From Hesseltinella vesiculosa (Eukaryota; Mucoromycota; Mucoromycetes; Mucorales; Cunninghamellaceae): a stretch of DNA of 64,000 nucleotides. Position numbers and translations under genes: made by a program. Below, one piece after another: positions 36,547 to 48,823 of the stretch. Within the stretch, counting starts at the first letter, position 1. Each line of letters starts with the position of its first letter. The notes under the pieces are model-generated. The model was given only the letters and a program-made list of their open reading frames with translations, was not told where the DNA came from and made no database searches. The stretch is from positions 124,001 to 188,000 of the forward strand of contig MCGT01000011.1 in NCBI GenBank assembly GCA_002104935.1, given 5' to 3'.

Positions 36547-38105
36547 AAAGAATAAACCTATAACAAAAAAAAATGAATTGCTGCTGTCCTATATAATTTT
36601 CTAGAGTTCTTCCCTTGCATCAATGGGGTCATTCCCAGAAGGGAAGTGGGGATAGGATGCAATCCAGAGCTGAGTTGACAAGGAGCTATCACTGACTCAA
36701 CTGCTCTTCCATCGAGCTTTGAGTCGTCTGCACTACAGACCGGATGGAACAGTACCAATTCAACGGTCTGTCAAGGCTGCCATTGACAGATGTATCCCCG
36801 CCTAGGCTCAGATACCACCCTTTAGCACCAGCGTAGCTACCACATTGCAGATTTGAAGTCCATATTCCAACTGCTCTTCCTTCAAGCATGGAGCGTCCCA
36901 ACTGCAAACTGGAGAGGGCGATTGCACCTCCATTCAACAGATTGCCGAGGCTGCTAACGGCAGATGAAACGAAGCCAAAGCCAGGTTTCGCCCTCAGGAC
37001 ATGGTATCAACTGTATCAATCCAACCGAAAGCAAACTAAACCACTATTCATAGGTGCAGACCCCAACAAACAAAGCATTGGTCAAAAAGAATAAACCTAT
37101 CAAAAAAAAAAAAAAATGAATTGCTGCTGTCTATTCATTTTTCTAGAGTTCTTCCCTTGCATCAATGGGGTCATTCCCAGAAGGGAAGTGGGGATAGGAT
37201 GCAATCCAGAGCTGAGTTGACAAGGAGCTATCACTGACTCAACTGCTCTTCCATCGAGCTTTGAGTCGTCTGCACTACAGACCGGATGGAACAGTACCAA
37301 TTCAACGGTCTGTCAAGGCTGCCATTGACAGATGTATCCCCGCCTAGGCTCAGATACCACCCTTTAGCACCAGCGTAGCTACCACATTGCAGATTTGAAG
37401 TCCATATTCCAACTGCTCTTCCTTCAAGCATGGAGCGTCCCAACTGCAAACTGGAGAGGGCGATTGCACCTCCATTCAACAGATTGCCGAGGCTGCTAAC
37501 GGCAGATGAAACGAAGCCAAAGCCAGGTTTCGCCCTCAGGACATGGTATCAACTGTATCAATCCAACCGAAAGCAAACTAAACCACTATTCATAGGTGCA
37601 GACCCCAACAAACAAAGCATTGGTCAAAAAGAATAAACCTATCAAAAAAAAAAAAAAATGAATTGCTGCTGTCTATTCATTTTTCTAGAGTTCTTCCCTT
37701 GCATCAATGGGGTCATTCCCAGAAGGGAAGTGGGGATAGGATGCAATCCAGAGCTGAGTTGACAAGGAGCTATCACTGACTCAACTGCTCTTCCATCGAG
37801 CTTTGAGTCGTCTGCACTACAGACCGGATGGAACAGTACCAATTCAACGGTCTGTCAAGGCTGCCATTGACAGATGTATCCCCGCCTAGGCTCAGATACC
37901 ACCCTTTAGCACCAGCGTAGCTACCACATTGCAGATTTGAAGTCCATATTCCAACTGCTCTTCCTTCAAGCATGGAGCGTCCCAACTGCAAACTGGAGAG
38001 GGCGATTGCACCTCCATTCAACAGATTGCCGAGGCTGCTAACGGCAGATGAAACGAAGCCAAAGCCAGGTTTCGCCCTCAGGACATGGTATCAACTGTAT
38101 CAATC
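36547..38105. repeat. 542-bp tandem repeat, ~2.9 copies, each with two related halves
   Basis: Copies start at about 36550, 37092 and 37634, an exact 542-bp period; copies 2 and 3 look identical where I compared them, and copy 1 differs mainly near its start. The array ends inside copy 3 after ACTGTATCAATC (about 38104). Each unit holds two diverged sub-repeats 170 bp apart, both beginning AACTGCTCTTCC (for example 36699 and 36869) and ending GGCTGC...A.GGCAGATG or close variant, making a higher-order repeat. Short open frames recur in all copies (82 aa minus, 66 aa minus, 68 aa plus in the complete copies) but only because the DNA is repeated; I do not call them genes. Function unknown. Confidence 0.92.
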
Positions 38106-38890
38106 AAATCAAAACAGGTAAAAGCCAAAGGAAACAGGCAGGAGGCCATCATTTACGAATGATCAGATAGACATCGAGTAAGCTGTCAACAGTCACACAT
38201 TTTGGCTCTCCAGTGTAGTGTTCACACACAAATATTGGCACCAGCAAGCAAATTCATGCTCCAGATGGTGAAGAGCAACAATCTAAAAAAAAAAAAAAAA
38301 AAAACAGCAGGTGAAGAATTCGCCTTTTTCAATCGTCGGTATTTCATTTACATTGTCCAATCGGCTAGTAAACCAATCATCGAGTTCAATACTATTCAAT
38401 AGTCTTACGGCACACAGTCCCAAGCTCCATAAACATTGATGGGGTTGCTTGTGAAGTCAGCAAGGCTGAGCAAATGGGTATTTGCTCAGCACCAGGTGAA
38501 ATCCCTTAGCATCCGATATTACAGGTGTGCGGCAAACGATGAGCAATACCACATACTCATTATCGAAAACGTACGCACAAAGAGCTATTGAATAAATGAA
38601 ACTCCTGATGCAACCTTCATTTGGCAAATACAAAGTACTATTTAGCATTACCAGCCGTCTAACTATTCCCTCTTGTGTCTGAGAGAGCTGTAATTTAGGT
38701 GTAGTCGCATCTCGTCGTTTTGCACTGGCCAATTCAGAAACAGCTTCGGCTCATCACCAGAATGATGCAAGACAACTGCGCCTTTTTTTGATTTCCTCCT
38801 TTCACAACTTTGCTATTTTCGCAATCCAACCTTTTTTTTTTGGATAACTTTTATTTGATGCTATGAGTATGAAAGAAAGGGAGAAAGACC
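38106..38890. other. intergenic, one orphan open frame
   Basis: Contains an A tract at 38285-38304. A minus-strand open frame, 38732-38457, reads plausibly (TTPKLQLSQTQEGIVRRLVM) but has an in-frame stop just upstream, no recognised family and no clear start, so it may be a gene remnant. The rest shows nothing identifiable. Confidence 0.3.
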
Positions 38891-41800
38891 TTAAGGTCGA
38901 AAGGCATCCTTGTCGCCAAAAGCTCCAGCAATGAAGCGCTGAAGCACAGCAAGACCCTCGTCTTGGCAGGCTTGGGTGCCAAGATCGGCGGTCTTGTACA
39001 GCGAGTTTTCATAGGCAGCCCAGGAAGAACCGTCCTTTTTGACTTGATATTGCAGGTAGTGGATCAAAATCAAGGCCATCCAGGCAAAAGGAATGCTCAC
39101 CACCGAGGTCACAGTGGCGTGGCCGTCTTGGAGAAGGATGCTAAAGGTCTTGTCGATGCCGAGGGCGGTGGAATACAGCCCGCAAAGGTACGAGATGTGG
39201 TCGTAGATTTCATGTTTCGTTGGTAAGATCTGGCTTTGCATGCGATCCAGGCGGTCGAGGGTTTCGTTTTTGTAGAGCAACCACAAAGGCCGTCCCAGGC
39301 GCCAGGCCAGTTCCAGCCATGGCAGGAACTCCTCTCGCTTGTCCTCACTAGGCTGCACCTTCAGTTGGCCATTAGGTGTCAAGGTCACAAGGGTAGAGCG
39401 GACGCCAAGGAAGAAACTAGATGTCAGCAAGGTCTGTCCGCTTATAGGGTTGGTGCGTTTGGTTAGTAAGCTCTGCTGAATGTTGTTCCACACGGATCGT
39501 TTAGGGTCGACAGCGGTTTGAAGGTTTTCAAGGGCTAATTGCTCGCTCCAAAGCTCGGGTTGAAGCGCAACCGTCTGATCAGCATCGCCATGAGATAGCA
39601 ACAGCAGGGTACCAAAAGACTGATAGCACGACAGGTGGGCAAGCAGTCGCCACAGGCATTGCCAGGAGAGAGCCATCAGAGGTCGTTTTGATGCATTTGT
39701 GCTAGCACGGGTGGTAAAGTAGGAAACCATGCAGAGGAGGACTGACACCACAGCTCGCTGCTCTTGTCGGGACAATGGGTATGTGTCCAGGACACTCCAA
39801 TCGATCAGGAAGAGCGGGAAGGCCTGGTAACGCCGTGTGCCGTCGACGTTCATTCGGTCAAACCAAGGTGAGCGCACTGAACTGGGAGGGGCGCTTTCGC
39901 AGATAAGGACATAGACAAAATTCATCCACAAATAGCAGAGATCGTGGTCAGTCATGAACAATTTATCGGGTTGACTGTTGAGTGACACTTCGCAAAAACC
40001 AGATGGAAGGCCGTTGTCACCCATAAACAAAGATTGGGTCTGGTCCAAGCCTATAACCAGCTGCATTGTTGTATACGCGCCCTCAACGGCCATTACTCGC
40101 AGTAGCAGCTCCACCGTGTTTTGAGATAAATCAGCAGCAAATTCTAACCAGTGAAAAAAGAAAGTGAGCGCGGATTGGCCCATGATGAAAATTAAAAAAA
40201 AAAAAAAAAAAAGTTACCAGGTGTGGCATTAATGCTTTGGTGGGCATAGAGAGCGAGGGCTTCCTTGGCTAGAGCTATACGATCCAACAAGTCAGGGGTG
40301 CCGGTGAAGATGGTCCAGTAGAGATCCACAGAATAAGGATGGGCATACAATCCTAGATCGAGATGCTCTTTTCGGATTTCATACCGTCGCTCTTGAATGA
40401 AGACCAGCTCAGTGTACATGATCCAGATCAATTCATAGTTGGGTACGATTTGGGTCAGGACTCGCAGGGCTTGAATGGCTTGGTCCAGAGCGGCCTTCTG
40501 TGCACTGCTGATGGGGGTCATATGATTATCATGCCATTTGGAAACAAATGAGATGAAATCCATTTTTTTGTCCAAAATTGCAAGGATGTCGTTCAACTTG
40601 CTGCGCACAGACAGTGGCACATGGACCATTAGCCGTGTGCCGTTGGTCAGCATGTAGCACACCACACTGTAGGAGAGCCTGTCACTAGCATAAGAAGTGT
40701 CCACAGCCGTGGTAGGCTCGTTTTCGGTGTTAGCTGAATCTTGAGACTGAGGCACCAAGAAGAAAAACGAGGGAAAATTAGCTGCGACGTCTACGCTGGG
40801 TTTTTTTTTATCAACACTTACGCCACGAGGAGGCATGTAGAAATGCATGTCAGGAAGGATAGTGCTGATATTGTTGATGTTGTAGACTTGCTGGACAGAG
40901 GGACGAGGCCGATTGACGTCCATGGCAGTTGACTGGGAAGTTGAAATGCCTGCAAAGACGCGGAGGCGGATCATCTTGCACACATCGTTGGTATAACTGA
41001 GCAGCTGCGACCAATTAGGCAATGCGACGGTGGGTTTCGGGCCATTGGGCATTGCCAAGTCGGTGGTTTCGCTGGCTGGAGGAGCAACTGGTTTTGTTAC
41101 CATCATGCCTACGACGTACTGGGGGGAGGAGCTACGGGCATTTAGTTGGGAGGCAGCTTGACGGGTAGCGTCCTTGACAGAAGGTACCATGTGTTGCTTT
41201 TTGGATGGGTAGTGTGAGGTGCTGGTTGTATCCATGAGTTCCACACGTGGATGGACAACGCGGCCTTCGAGGTCCCGCACACCCCACTTTGAGTATCCTT
41301 CGGGGGGAGGGACAGGTGCTGCCATAGGAGGAAGTGGCTGAGGAGGCAGTTGGGGAGGCAAAGGTGTATTTTCTGCGGGTGGCAGCGCTTGTGAAGGCGT
41401 AAACGTTGATGGAGGGGACGAAGGTCTATAATCCTTTGCATTGCTGGACTTATTGACGTCTGGTAGAGGAACAGCGGTACGGGACGTTCGTTTGCGATTT
41501 GTATCGGCCACAGGTGCAGTGAGTGAGAATGATTCAAGTTCTTGTAGTTTTTCTCTGATTTTCGCTGCCTTGTGCTCGCCAGCAGTGAGGGCCTTGCTCA
41601 ACTGGCGCCTTTCTTCTTGATCCACTTCAATAGAGCCGTCCAGTTGCCGCACATGTAGCTCTAGGTTTTGGATTGTTTTTTGCAATTCAAATTCGCTATC
41701 AACCTGACCTTCTTCCTCTTCACTGTCCGAGTCCTTGTCTGTAGCCTGGGCAGGTGCGATATTTCTATTGAAAGATAAGAATGGAATGATGTTGATCTCA

Positions 41801-42439
41801 GCAACGCGAAACATTTTTTTTTCAAATTAGGAATGCTTACGTAGATGTCGTGGAAATCAAAGGGGTGGATGCTGGGGTTGTCAAGGCTGACACTGGTAAG
41901 GATTGGGAAGGCGTAGCGGGTTTGTTTGCTGTTTGGTCGGAAGAAGCTGCGCCAAAGGGAGTGGCGCCACCATGAACTGGCCGGAGGACGGAGGACGAGC
42001 CCAGAGAAGACGATACAGTGCTGGCCAATGTAGCAAATGACGAGGGTGTGTGGGACATCTTTGGGGTTGCCATTTGATTAGCAGGGGGTGAATCGGCGGT
42101 GATGGGTGAGGCAGGTGAAGATGGATTGGACTGTCTCTCGGTTTCCCTTCGTCTGATCTCTTCCCGGAGGTCGTGGATTTGTTTTGCCAGGAGACTGTGG
42201 CCATGGTTATGATTATGATGACTATGATGCGTTGTGCTCGGCAGTCTGTAGTCATGGAAAGGTCCGTACAAGTCATCCAGCTGCTTGTCAGTTCCTGAAT
42301 TGGCTGCAAGATCGACCACCAGACTGTTGTCAGAATTGTCCACCAGGTCTCGCAATCGAACACCAGTGTGGAGTGGCTGATTTGAAACGTAAGTATCCAT
42401 AGGAGCAGCTCCCATGCTGGTTGCGTAATCATCATCCAT
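38891..42439 (-). CDS. large uncharacterised protein: disordered/coiled-coil N-terminus, helical-repeat C-terminus
   Basis: Four exons (41841-42439, 40822-41764, 40218-40746, 38891-40143) encode 1107 aa. Residues ~1-200 are low complexity, with a His-rich run (HHSHHNHNHGH) and Ser/Thr/Pro stretches. An acidic patch (DSDSEEEEGQVDSE) leads into a coiled coil (IQNLELHVRQLDGSIEVDQE), then a Pro-rich linker (PLPPQLPPQPLPPMAAPVPP). The C-terminal ~600 residues are helical and resemble HAT/TPR-type repeats (NYELIWIMYTELVFIQERRY, HPYSVDLYWTIF). The layout recalls RNA-processing scaffolds such as Red1/ZFC3H1, but I do not see a CCCH-type zinc finger, so no name is given. Intron 2 (40747-40821) is 75 nt and stop-free, so retention would insert 25 residues in frame. 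Confidence 0.7.
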
Positions 42440-42867
42440 TATTGAGAGGTGCTAATGTTACCGAAAAACAATGCTGAAAAAAAAGTGGGAGTCAAGAAGA
42501 AAACAAACTTTTGTTCCGCTTAAAAATGCTGTTGCCATTGTTTTCGATAGGATCAAGCTTTCCACCTGCAGCTGTGATCCATGCAGTTTTATCAGACTCG
42601 TTTGAGCGTTGCTTTTATTATTTTCTGCGCGCAGTAAACAAAGTATGTGGTTAACTTCTCTCTTGGCCGATAAACTGACAAACCACTAGGCTAAGGGTAT
42701 ATTTGTGTTTTACTGCTTGCAAAATTTGGCGTATGGCGATGGCGATGGCGATTCTATTGTGGCTGCTGTAATTTTTTCTTTTTCTTTTCTTGGTTCTCCT
42801 GATGGATTGAGGTGCCAATGAGAAATTACTAAGAGTTTGTTGCTTTGCAGCATGATTTTCTAGTTGA
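42440..42867. other. promoter-side flank of the 38.9-42.4 kb gene
   Basis: AT-rich non-coding sequence between the start codon at 42439 and the transposon-like element. It includes a short GGCGAT triplication near 42737. Nothing else was recognised. Confidence 0.35.
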
Positions 42868-43757
42868 GCCGTGAATATTTTTTTAGCAGACAAACCACTT
42901 GGGCGAATCGCTAAATTATTTTGCAGTGCGCGCAAAAGTAATATCAAATGCACGCGAAAGTAATATCTACTGCACACAAGTCATATTTTATCATTGCAGT
43001 TTGGTGAATCACGAGAAAATAAAAAGATGAGGGGAAAGAGAGAAGGAACTTTTGGATATTGGATATTGGACATTAGCATGCTTTGGAAAAGGTTGGACCT
43101 TGGACACTTGGATGGTGCAACTAACCCATAAAAATAAGGAAATAAAAAAATACACCCCTTTTTTCGCTACAAGAATTTATTAGAGCAATTTTGCACTGTG
43201 ATTTTTTATCAGATCGCCTGGGAGCCCCCTGGCGAAAATGGCCGATGTTTCACTTTTTTAAGCTGGTGAATCAGAGGTGTCAAAATAACACTGATCGAAA
43301 GTTGGCTGGGCGACTTTCACCAATCGACTCGACTTTTCCAGTACCATCATCATTCGTGCATTTGCGTTCCCTTTCAAAAGTTCAGGTCGATCTGATTACT
43401 CAAAAGTGCTGTGTAGCATTTTTTTTTTTTTTTAAAAAAAAATGAAAAGTACTGTAGAACCTGGCGGAATTTCCGCACAGTACCTTGCGTTTAAGCTAGC
43501 CTCGATATGAAAAGTAATCTAAAAGCCAGTGGCGCCATTTACAAACGGTTCCAATGCTGTTAATCTCTTCTTTCGATGTCGTGCCTGTTTCAATGCCACT
43601 CTCCTCAGCTTGACTTGACAAAAGCAGCTCAAAAATGTCGGTCCTTTGGAGGTGGTAAAAATTGGTATCGCGTGCACTTGATTTTTTTCTCGCGCACTAG
43701 AAAATAATTTGGCGGTGCTCCCGATTGGTTTGCCAGCTAAAAAAAAATATTCACGGC
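42868..43757. mobile_element. MITE-like non-autonomous DNA element with ~90-bp terminal inverted repeats (copy 2)
   Basis: The left end, 42868-42956, and the right end, 43670-43757, are inverted copies. Both terminate in GCCGTGAATATTTTTTT (reading inward) and share AAACCA.T.GGG, AAATTATTTT and GTGCGCG, at roughly 80% identity by eye. Between them lies the ~300-bp core also seen at 13687 and 61760. At ~890 bp there is no transposase. I could not find a convincing target-site duplication. It sits in the space between two divergent genes, 428 bp from one start codon and 562 bp from the other. Confidence 0.7.
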
Positions 43758-44319
43758 TTTAAAATAAGCCTGTTTCCCGCCAAATCACGGATGATGGACA
43801 TCCAGTAATGCATGCGGAAAGCAAGGCTGCAAACCTAAAGAGCAAGCTAGATCAAAGATGCGTTCTTATCACTTTATTGTATGCTGTAACTGAGGGCAGC
43901 ATTGGCAACGCGAAACTAACGCATCTCAAACCATTTTACCCATCGCCCGTTTTGTCATTGGACATGCTGCGCTAGCCAAAGGTCCACTTGGAAGAAGTGA
44001 TCCTTGACCAGCACCAAGAGGGACGACCACCTTCCCACCGCCACTGTCTCAATTTTTATTAATGACTATGTACAAGCATAGGGCTTCCTGTGCCTTTTTT
44101 CTAATTGGGAGTACTAGTCGTCTCTAATTTTTCTCCTCTTTCATTTCATTGCTTTCCTTTCTTGGGAGAAAGAAGACGGTCCAGACGTGACGGAGATTGA
44201 TGCGTTTCAAATTTTGGCCGTCCAATGGCAGCGTGGCAAGTTTTTCTACCAGAGAAAAAAAAAAAAAAGAAAAATAACCCGTTCTTCTCTTTCATCTTTT
44301 TTTTTATTACTTTTCACAA
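43758..44319. promoter_or_regulatory. upstream region of the cyclophilin gene
   Basis: Non-coding. It has C-rich segments (ACCACCTTCCCACCGCC near 44027) and a C/T-rich stretch (TTCTTCTCTTTCATC near 44282) just before the start codon, as expected for a fungal promoter and 5' UTR. No defined element was assigned. Confidence 0.4.
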
Positions 44320-45280
44320 ATGGCTCGTATGCGCTTGTCAGTGGCCATTGTTGCCCTCATCTTACTGTTCTCTACCTTCTCCTACGTCTCTGCCAAGAAG
44401 GGCCCTGCGATCACCAGCAAGGGTAAGCTTCCACGTTGGGTTTCTTTTGCCTTCATTCTGAAACAGCATTTTTTTTTTCTAGTTTACTTTGACATCAAGC
44501 AAGGCGACGAAGATCTCGGCCGCATTGTCATTGGGTTGTATGGCAAGGTACGACAGACAGGGTGACCACACGTTTTATGCCTCTTGCTAACCATTCACCC
44601 AATACGTTGCATTGCTAGACTACCCCCAAGACTGCTGAGAACTTCAGAGCCCTGGCTACCGGCGAAAATGGCTTTGGCTATGCCGGCAGCACTTTCCACC
44701 GTGTTATTAAGAAATTTATGATCCAAGGAGGCGATTTCACCAAGTAAGCTGGACAGTGTTAGTGATGATGACTGGAAAGCTGACGTGATTTTATAACAGG
44801 GGTGATGGCACAGGTGGCAAGTCGATTTACGGCAGTAAGTGGCGACGGTGAGGCAGGCTGGCGCCTTGGCAAGTTCTCTTACCTTTTACTCTTTAATAGA
44901 CCGTTTCGAAGACGAAAACTTCAAGCTTCGTCACGTTGGACCTGTAAGTGGCTTAAATGGAGATGGCTGACAGAAACAACAGTGGCCAGCATTCTCACCT
45001 ATAAAAAATCTAGGGCGTTCTTTCAATGGCCAATGCCGGTAAGGACACCAACGGTTCTCAATTCTTCATCACCACTGTTGCCACTCCTCATTTGGATGGT
45101 CGTCATGTTGTGTTTGGCGCTGTGTTGGAAGGCATGGATGTGGTCACCAAGATCGAAAACACCCCCACCTCCTTCCGTGACAAGCCCAAGACCGATATTG
45201 TGATCGCCGCCTCTGGTGAATTGCCTGTCGAAGCCGAAGAATCCCCTGTCGAAGTTGAAGACGAACGTGTTGAGCTCTAG
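44320..45280 (+). CDS. secretory-pathway cyclophilin (peptidyl-prolyl isomerase B type)
   Basis: Catalyses Pro cis-trans isomerisation during protein folding, probably in the ER. Six exons (44320-44422, 44483-44547, 44619-44743, 44800-44834, 44900-44943, 45014-45280) encode 212 aa. A signal peptide is clear ([20 protein letters not shown], cleavage near residue 25). Catalytic residues are present: R84, F89, M90 and Q92 in [16 protein letters not shown], plus GSQFFITT. The position equal to Trp121 of human cyclophilin A is His150 ([13 protein letters not shown]). The protein ends RVEL, which only loosely resembles an HDEL/KDEL retention signal, so ER retention is uncertain. It is convergent with GCP3 (225 bp). 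Confidence 0.95.
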
Positions 45281-45505
45281 ACGAAGATTCTGGCCAAGAT
45301 ACAGTATCAAATAAAATCTATCGTTTCTTTCATCTTTTTTTTTTTTTTTCATGCAGCACACAAATCAAATTTGTTGGTTAAAGAGAACTGACCACGTTCA
45401 TAGCCATATCTCGCCCAGTTTTTAAAGCACAGGGAGGAAAAACGCTCTTTCGCATGAAGAGGACTTGAAGGTCCTATTTTTATTTGGTGACATTCAGCGT
45501 TGTTG

Positions 45506-48500
45506 TTATTTGATAATCTGGAAACCTAATTCTCTTGCGCGAGACAAAAATTTTTGAGCTTGGGCCTAAAAATTAAAATGAAGTGGATGAGTGTGGATGA
45601 GTGAACAGAAGAGAGGGGCCAATGCGTACCTTGAATTTATTGGTGATCTCGTCCAATTTGCCATGGATAATCACTAGCTTGTCCTTTTGATCAAGACGGT
45701 GGCCCGTTCCTTTTTTGCTGCTTTGGTACGCCAACTGAGCCGTGCCATAGTTATACAGCATATCCTACGCGTGGTGAGGGGGGAGAAAAGGAAGTTAGGG
45801 GGTTTCATTGATCCCTTTGACGTTGTTTACCAGGACAGTCTTGTAGGTTAAAATCACATCAAAAATAGCATCGAGTTCAATAGACAGTGGCTGGTGCTTG
45901 CCCGAGGACAGGAACCCTTTTTGCGTGATGTCTTGCAAGTACTGGGAATGAGCTGAGATCACATCGTCCAGATCCTTGCTTTTGGTATGAATGTTCCGGT
46001 GCATATTTTCCCAAGAGGATTCCAGGACCTAGAAATGAAGGGCGTGAGTCTATGACTACGCTTGCGGAGTCCGAGTCTTACCTCAAATAAGTAGTAATGC
46101 TGCAGTTGGTAAATAAAATGGACCATGCTGGCAATGATCAGCTGGGCATGGTGCAGATCCTCAGTGATCTCTATCATTGAGAAAAGTAAAAAGTGGTCAA
46201 GCGCCTGGCTAGATATATTTCCAGAAGTTACCTGGTAAGCTAGCAAAGGTCCGGCTGGAAGTGCCCCATCGGCGCCAAGTGGCGGTCAAGGTGTATTCCA
46301 CGCGCTTGAGGCGCCATAAAAAGTTGAAGACGCGTAGGTATTGGTTCATGGCAGGAGGCGAAAGGACGGTGTTGATGGGCGAATCGACGTGGTAATCCAA
46401 TGTAAACACATCCCAGCCGAGATCCTGGGGCGAAATCTTTGGGAGGTTGATATAAAACAAATAAGAACGCTACACAACAAAGGATCATGTGGATCGAGGC
46501 TTACTTCCAAGAGACGGACATCCAAACGGTTGAGCATGGCTGGGTCGTCGTACTGTGCATTGGATGCACGAATAGCTGTTTCTAAAACACCGGTCAGGTT
46601 ATGCCGAAACAAGGAAGATGCTGGTCGATTCAACGTAGGTCTAACCAAAAAAAAAAGGCGGTCAGATGGGATGTTTCGGTATGGACTGCATAGATTTTTT
46701 TTTTTCGGGTTACCCTAATGTAGCCATGAGATATTGAATGAAATCACCCTGGCCCAATAATAGGTAGCGCTTGAGCGCATCCAAATGATCCATCAAGCGA
46801 TACTTGTCCTTGAGCAGCGTCAGTAGGCGGTCACTTGTTTCAGAGTACATGAGATCCACGCATTGCTCGATCGTTTGCAAATCGCCATATTTCAAATCGC
46901 CCAGAGCTAAGCGCAAAAAGTGCAGGTTAGCAACGACTTTTTTTCCGTGCCGTCCACTTGCGCAAAGCTGATGAATCCTGAGTATAATACTTGTCCACTA
47001 GAGTTTCATCATGACAGTTGTAGCGAATAAAATTCAATGACTTGCCAATGGAGAAGATCTAATGGGTAAAACCATGTGAGCCACCTGTTTTTTTTTTGAC
47101 GATGGTGCGGCCGTGCTTGCCTTTTGAGCGAGGTTATTGGATATAAAGGAAGGGAGCATGTCTTCACGAATAGAATATTTCCTTTGCCACAGTTCTTCCT
47201 CCGAGACGGTGGGGTCGGTGGCTACAAAGAATTCTTCAAAAGGATCGTCCAATTCGCCCTCGGCAATCCAGCGGCGCAGCATGTCGTAAAATGGTTTGGA
47301 CACTTTTTGCAACATGTCAGTGATGAATTGTCGGAAGAAGGGGTCGCCATGGTTGGTATAATTGTGAATGACAGAGACCAGGGCACCGCCTTTGAGATCT
47401 AAGTGGTTGGGCACGGAAAGAAAAAGCGTCAGCAAGTCTCGGTGTTGCTTGAACCCTTTTACCTCGACCAACATCCACCAGGATATCCATCAGCTTCAAA
47501 CGTTGAAGACTTTCTTGCGTCCATACCAAGAGGCGCTTCAAGGTGAGAGACTGTTCATTGGGTATAAAATCGTCGGATCCGTTCTGTTTTTCGATCTGGG
47601 CTTCCAAGATGGCTATCAGCTTGTAGTACTCCATGAGCTCCGACTGCAAGGCTGAAGAGAAGGACTAGACAAAAAGGGGTTCAGAAGGATGGTTTGATTT
47701 GAAAAAACAAGGTTACCTGCCCGACAAGACCCATGGTCATGTCATTTGTGTTGGACTGGATAAAGGCTTGGATGCGCTGGTAGAGCCAGCCGAGTTCGGT
47801 CAGACGGTAGATCAATTGCTGGGTGGAGGGAGCGACAGCGATGGCAGGGTTCAGGATGTATTCGCCAGAGGCGGCGTCAAATGTGATATATTGGCCATTG
47901 ATGCCTTGGATGACATAGATGAGGTCGCGTAGCAGCAGGTGTTCGGGGATATCGATGGCCATGGGGTCGTCTTCATGAGGACTGGGAGAGGTATCAAACC
48001 GCTTACGTGCATGAGCTAGTTGAACAGAAGGCGGTAGTTGGCGTTCGGTAGCGGTGTTGGGGTCGTCATGCATTAGACGGCGTCGAGTGCGAGGAGAATC
48101 GGACGAGGCGGAGGGATCATAGGGACGGGTGGCGATGAATGGCAGGCCGGCGGCATGGAATTGAGTAGCATCATTGGCAGGGGTGGTAGGCGTCTGGCGT
48201 GGTGATGATGTTGATGGCGAAGGCTGAGGTGAGAGCAGATGCAGCAGATATAATGTGGACCATTTGTTCTGCAGCGCGCTCTACAGGTGAAATAAATAAA
48301 TAAAAAAAGGAACGATCAGCGGAAAAAAAAAAAAAACCAATGAATGTTACCAAGCCGTCTAGTTTGTTGTAGAGATGACCAAAACGCAAAGCTTTGTGTG
48401 CATTATTGGGCTGGGCTAGGACTAGTAAAGGGTAAGCAAGGTACAATCAAAAAAGGGGAGCTTTACGTTGGCGTCGAATGAGATTGGCAATATGGTTTTC

Positions 48501-48823
48501 GTCTTGTTCTACGGAAGGTTTGTCATGGCTAGCAAAACATGATCAAAGGTCATTCAAACGATTAAGCATTTGTCCATGGGACAGCCTTACGTGGCAATGG
48601 TCTGAAGAGCGCGGTCAAAAGCTTGTTGTTGTTGCGATTGATATTGCACAGGCGTGAGGTTTTCTTCATTGCCACGAGAAAGTTTTTGGATGAGTTTTTG
48701 TAATACTAAGGAGACTCGAGGATCGAGAGTGGGGGTGGTAGGATTGGATGCAAAGTAAGATGACGAGAGGCGTGTGGGTCTTGATCGAGAAGCATCGCCA
48801 TGAGAAAACGTGTCTCGTATCAT
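45506..48823 (-). CDS. gamma-tubulin complex component 3 (Spc98/GCP3)
   Basis: Builds the microtubule-nucleating gamma-tubulin complex at spindle pole bodies or MTOCs. Fourteen exons: 48591-48823, 48467-48528, 48351-48421, 47717-48280, 47463-47664, 47121-47398, 46962-47058, 46714-46906, 46505-46640, 46232-46436, 46082-46170, 45831-46028, 45630-45764, 45506-45565; 840 aa. The GRIP1 motif region ([79 protein letters not shown]) is followed by GRIP2 ([38 protein letters not shown]). The pattern fits GCP3 better than GCP2. Introns 6 and 7 need GC donors (GCAAGC at 47120, GCAAGT at 46961). The final exon is only 60 nt. Confidence 0.93.

Noticed and set aside
36558..38021. Repeated 66-, 68- and 82-aa open frames inside the 542-bp units
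   Set aside because: They occur on both strands and overlap; conservation follows from DNA repetition, with no codon signature or recognised domain.
41142..41537. Alternative-frame open stretch in the 38.9-42.4 kb gene
   Set aside because: Lies within exon 2, whose frame is continuous across three introns and has a clear coiled coil; this is a shadow frame.
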